A DNA stretch of 30,875 nt from Tieghemiomyces parasiticus. Lineage: Eukaryota; Kickxellomycota; Dimargaritomycetes; Dimargaritales; Dimargaritaceae. Under the pieces are notes generated by a model. That model did not search any database, was not told the DNA's origin, and saw only the letters and a list, made by a program, of their open reading frames with translations. Each line of letters begins with the position of its first letter. Positions within the stretch are counted from its first letter, which is position 1. The position numbers and the translations under genes were made by a program. Below, piece by piece: positions 29,244-30,875 of this stretch. Location: the NCBI GenBank assembly GCA_027575765.1, contig JANBPT010000558.1, positions 1 through 30,875 of the forward strand, given 5' to 3'.

Positions 29244-30875
29244 TCATGTTGTGTGGCCACTAGTACTAGACCGAGGCGAGGCAGGCGAACTAAGGATGCC
29301 GGACGGCTCAATGACGTTGCACACCTCCTGGTGCAGCGGCTCGGACGGCGACCTGAAATCAACCTTGGCGAAGTATGTGTTGTGGATGGTATACTTGCGG
29401 GGGTACTCACCACCACCGGCGGCCTCTGGGAGCATGGCCATCCTTGTGCTCCCAGACCCAAACCCGGCATCCCCCACATTGTTAGGATAGTCGGAATGTC
29501 CATCAGACTGAATAGCGAACCCCGGACCAGAGATGGAGCGGGAGCTGGCCGAATGGGTGCTATTGGCATTCCCTTCTAGATAAGATTCTGGGGTGATAAG
29601 CCGTGAGGGGACTGCGCTGGCAAGTCGATCGGTGTTGTAGAACGTAGGCTCCGCCTCCTTGGGGGTACCCATAAATTGCCCAGCGTCGTAGTCCCGATCA
29701 TCAAGGAGCGGGGAAGTGCCAGTGAACCTGGCAGGGGCCTTCTCGGCCCTGGGCGAAGTGATGTGGGTGAGAGGGTTCGGACGGGGCTGAGTCGTACCTA
29801 CGTTGTCCAAGGCGGTGCCGGAGTCCGATGGGCGGTCACCACGATCAAGTGAGGAGCGGACCGGCGCCAAACGGGTCGGGCGCTGAGGTACCGTCTCACC
29901 TCGGTCGACCTGACTCCGGTCTTCACGATTAGCCGTAGCCGAGCCGTCGTAATGGTCCTGGTTTGACGCGGGGCCCGGTGGCAATGCCTTTTCGTTCCGG
30001 TGGGACGACCTGGTCTGCGGCAACGCACCCCGCTGCGCTTGGTGTTGCGGGGCAATCAGTTCGGCGAGTCTCCCACCTTGAGTTCCTGCCCCGTCGGCCG
30101 TAACAGCAGCACCACGATTCCTGGCGGTCTTCTCCTTCTCCTCCTCGGATATTGGCGCCGGCGGTACTTCCGATTCCTCTCGACCGAGGCTCGGTTTAGG
30201 TGGGTCCACCACGTGCGACCCGACGCTTTGCGGGCTAAACTCCGGTACACGGACAGGGGCAGGACGATGGCTGGTACTAATGGACGACTGCTGGTGGATG
30301 GGTGGCTGTGGATGGTGGTCGACCAGGGGGCCCTGGGCCTCGCCCTGGTTTCCGCGGGTCATTGCCGCCGCTGAGAGGGGTGCAGTCATCGAAGGCCCGG
30401 TGTGTAAGTCCGATTCGACGCGACCGGCCGCGGCGACGGCGACAGCCGCACCGTGGGGACCCTGGGTCTCATTGGCGGCGGATATCCGCCGGGCGGTAAT
30501 ATCCGTGCCGCTTCGGTGCAGCTCAGCAGTACGGGAGTATTCTCGACAGTAGGCCTGGGTATCCCTTACCAGCCGCGAGGTATTACCTCGGGACCCAATG
30601 GCCCGAATACACGAGTGCCGGCGGAAGGTGATGGACTTGGGGAGGTACAGCTCGTAAAACTCGCCGTCGATCATGAGACATGTGAACCCCGGTGGGGTGG
30701 CCTGGTGCCGGCGGCTGGACCGACGGGAGTGGGTGTGGAAACTCTGGTATACCTCGGGGTTGCGGAAATTCATCCGGAAATGGTCACGGAACTGCCCGAT
30801 GCGGCCCAGACTGCCCTTGGCCGTCCATTGCTTATGGATATAGGATCGGACGTTCTCAATCACAAAACACTCCAC
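29244..30875 (-). CDS. long disordered protein of unknown function, 5' end outside the window
   Basis: An open frame of 543 codons runs to the window edge, so the N-terminus is missing; the first codon in view is GTG and not a credible start. The first 110 or so residues in view look folded (VIENVRSYIHKQWTAKGSLG, FRMNFRNPEVYQSFHTHSRR, GFTCLMIDGEFYELYLPKSI). The remaining 430 or so are strongly disordered: rich in Ser, Pro, Arg, Gly, Thr and Gln, with acidic EEEKEK and repeated dibasic or RxR steps. No transmembrane segment or known domain is visible. The uninterrupted length, codon-like composition and a polyadenylation signal after the stop support a real gene. It may be a scaffold or regulatory protein; I make no functional claim. 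Confidence 0.68.
   Translation of the reverse strand: MECFVIENVRSYIHKQWTAKGSLGRIGQFRDHFRMNFRNPEVYQSFHTHSRRSSRRHQATPPGFTCLMIDGEFYELYLPKSITFRRHSCIRAIGSRGNTSRLVRDTQAYCREYSRTAELHRSGTDITARRISAANETQGPHGAAVAVAAAGRVESDLHTGPSMTAPLSAAAMTRGNQGEAQGPLVDHHPQPPIHQQSSISTSHRPAPVRVPEFSPQSVGSHVVDPPKPSLGREESEVPPAPISEEEKEKTARNRGAAVTADGAGTQGGRLAELIAPQHQAQRGALPQTRSSHRNEKALPPGPASNQDHYDGSATANREDRSQVDRGETVPQRPTRLAPVRSSLDRGDRPSDSGTALDNVGTTQPRPNPLTHITSPRAEKAPARFTGTSPLLDDRDYDAGQFMGTPKEAEPTFYNTDRLASAVPSRLITPESYLEGNANSTHSASSRSISGPGFAIQSDGHSDYPNNVGDAGFGSGSTRMAMLPEAAGGGEYPRKYTIHNTYFAKVDFRSPSEPLHQEVCNVIEPSGILSSPASPRSSTSGHTT

Overview
The window is eukaryotic nuclear DNA and almost certainly fungal. Several genes are broken by GT-AG introns of about 120-380 bp. 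The recognisable proteins are fungal in type: a 161-residue tropomyosin, the cap methyltransferase Abd1, the AP-3 sigma subunit, the NuA4 subunit Eaf6, a secreted ribonuclease T2 and a secreted subtilase. Rather long introns, an animal-type mariner element and a lone 5S rRNA gene point to an early-diverging lineage (Zoopagomycota/Kickxellomycotina-like). That placement is inference, not something the sequence proves.

Layout. 1-1097: the 3' part of a mariner (DD34D) element, its frame interrupted by a stop at 20-22. 1331-1446 (minus): a 5S rRNA gene. 1447-5196: a gene-poor, hairpin-rich tract. 5342-7216 (plus): a signal-peptide protein with an F-box-like motif, a coiled coil and an in-frame 21-bp tandem repeat. 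9438-10242 (minus): tropomyosin. 10896-13472 (minus): an intronless secreted subtilase. 15342-17352 (minus): ABD1 in six exons. 17757-18853 (plus): APS3 in five exons, divergent from ABD1. 19079-20137 (minus): EAF6 in four exons, convergent with APS3. 22180-23593 (plus): ribonuclease T2 in three exons. 23968-24483 and 25660-25848 (minus): two small predicted secreted proteins. 27524 to about 27630: a possible broken 5' gene end. 29244-30875 (minus): the 3' part of a long, disordered protein that runs off the window.

Two kinds of gene alternate. Intron-rich housekeeping genes (cytoskeleton, mRNA capping, vesicle sorting, chromatin) fill the centre. Around them lie predicted secreted products: a protease, a ribonuclease, two small proteins and the F-box-like protein. 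Digestion of extracellular protein and RNA plus possible effectors would suit a parasitic or saprotrophic fungus. The most unusual candidate is the F-box-like motif behind a signal peptide, because F-box proteins normally act in the cytosol or nucleus; delivery into a host or prey cell is one hypothesis. All exon boundaries were placed by eye from splice signals, reading phase and family conservation.
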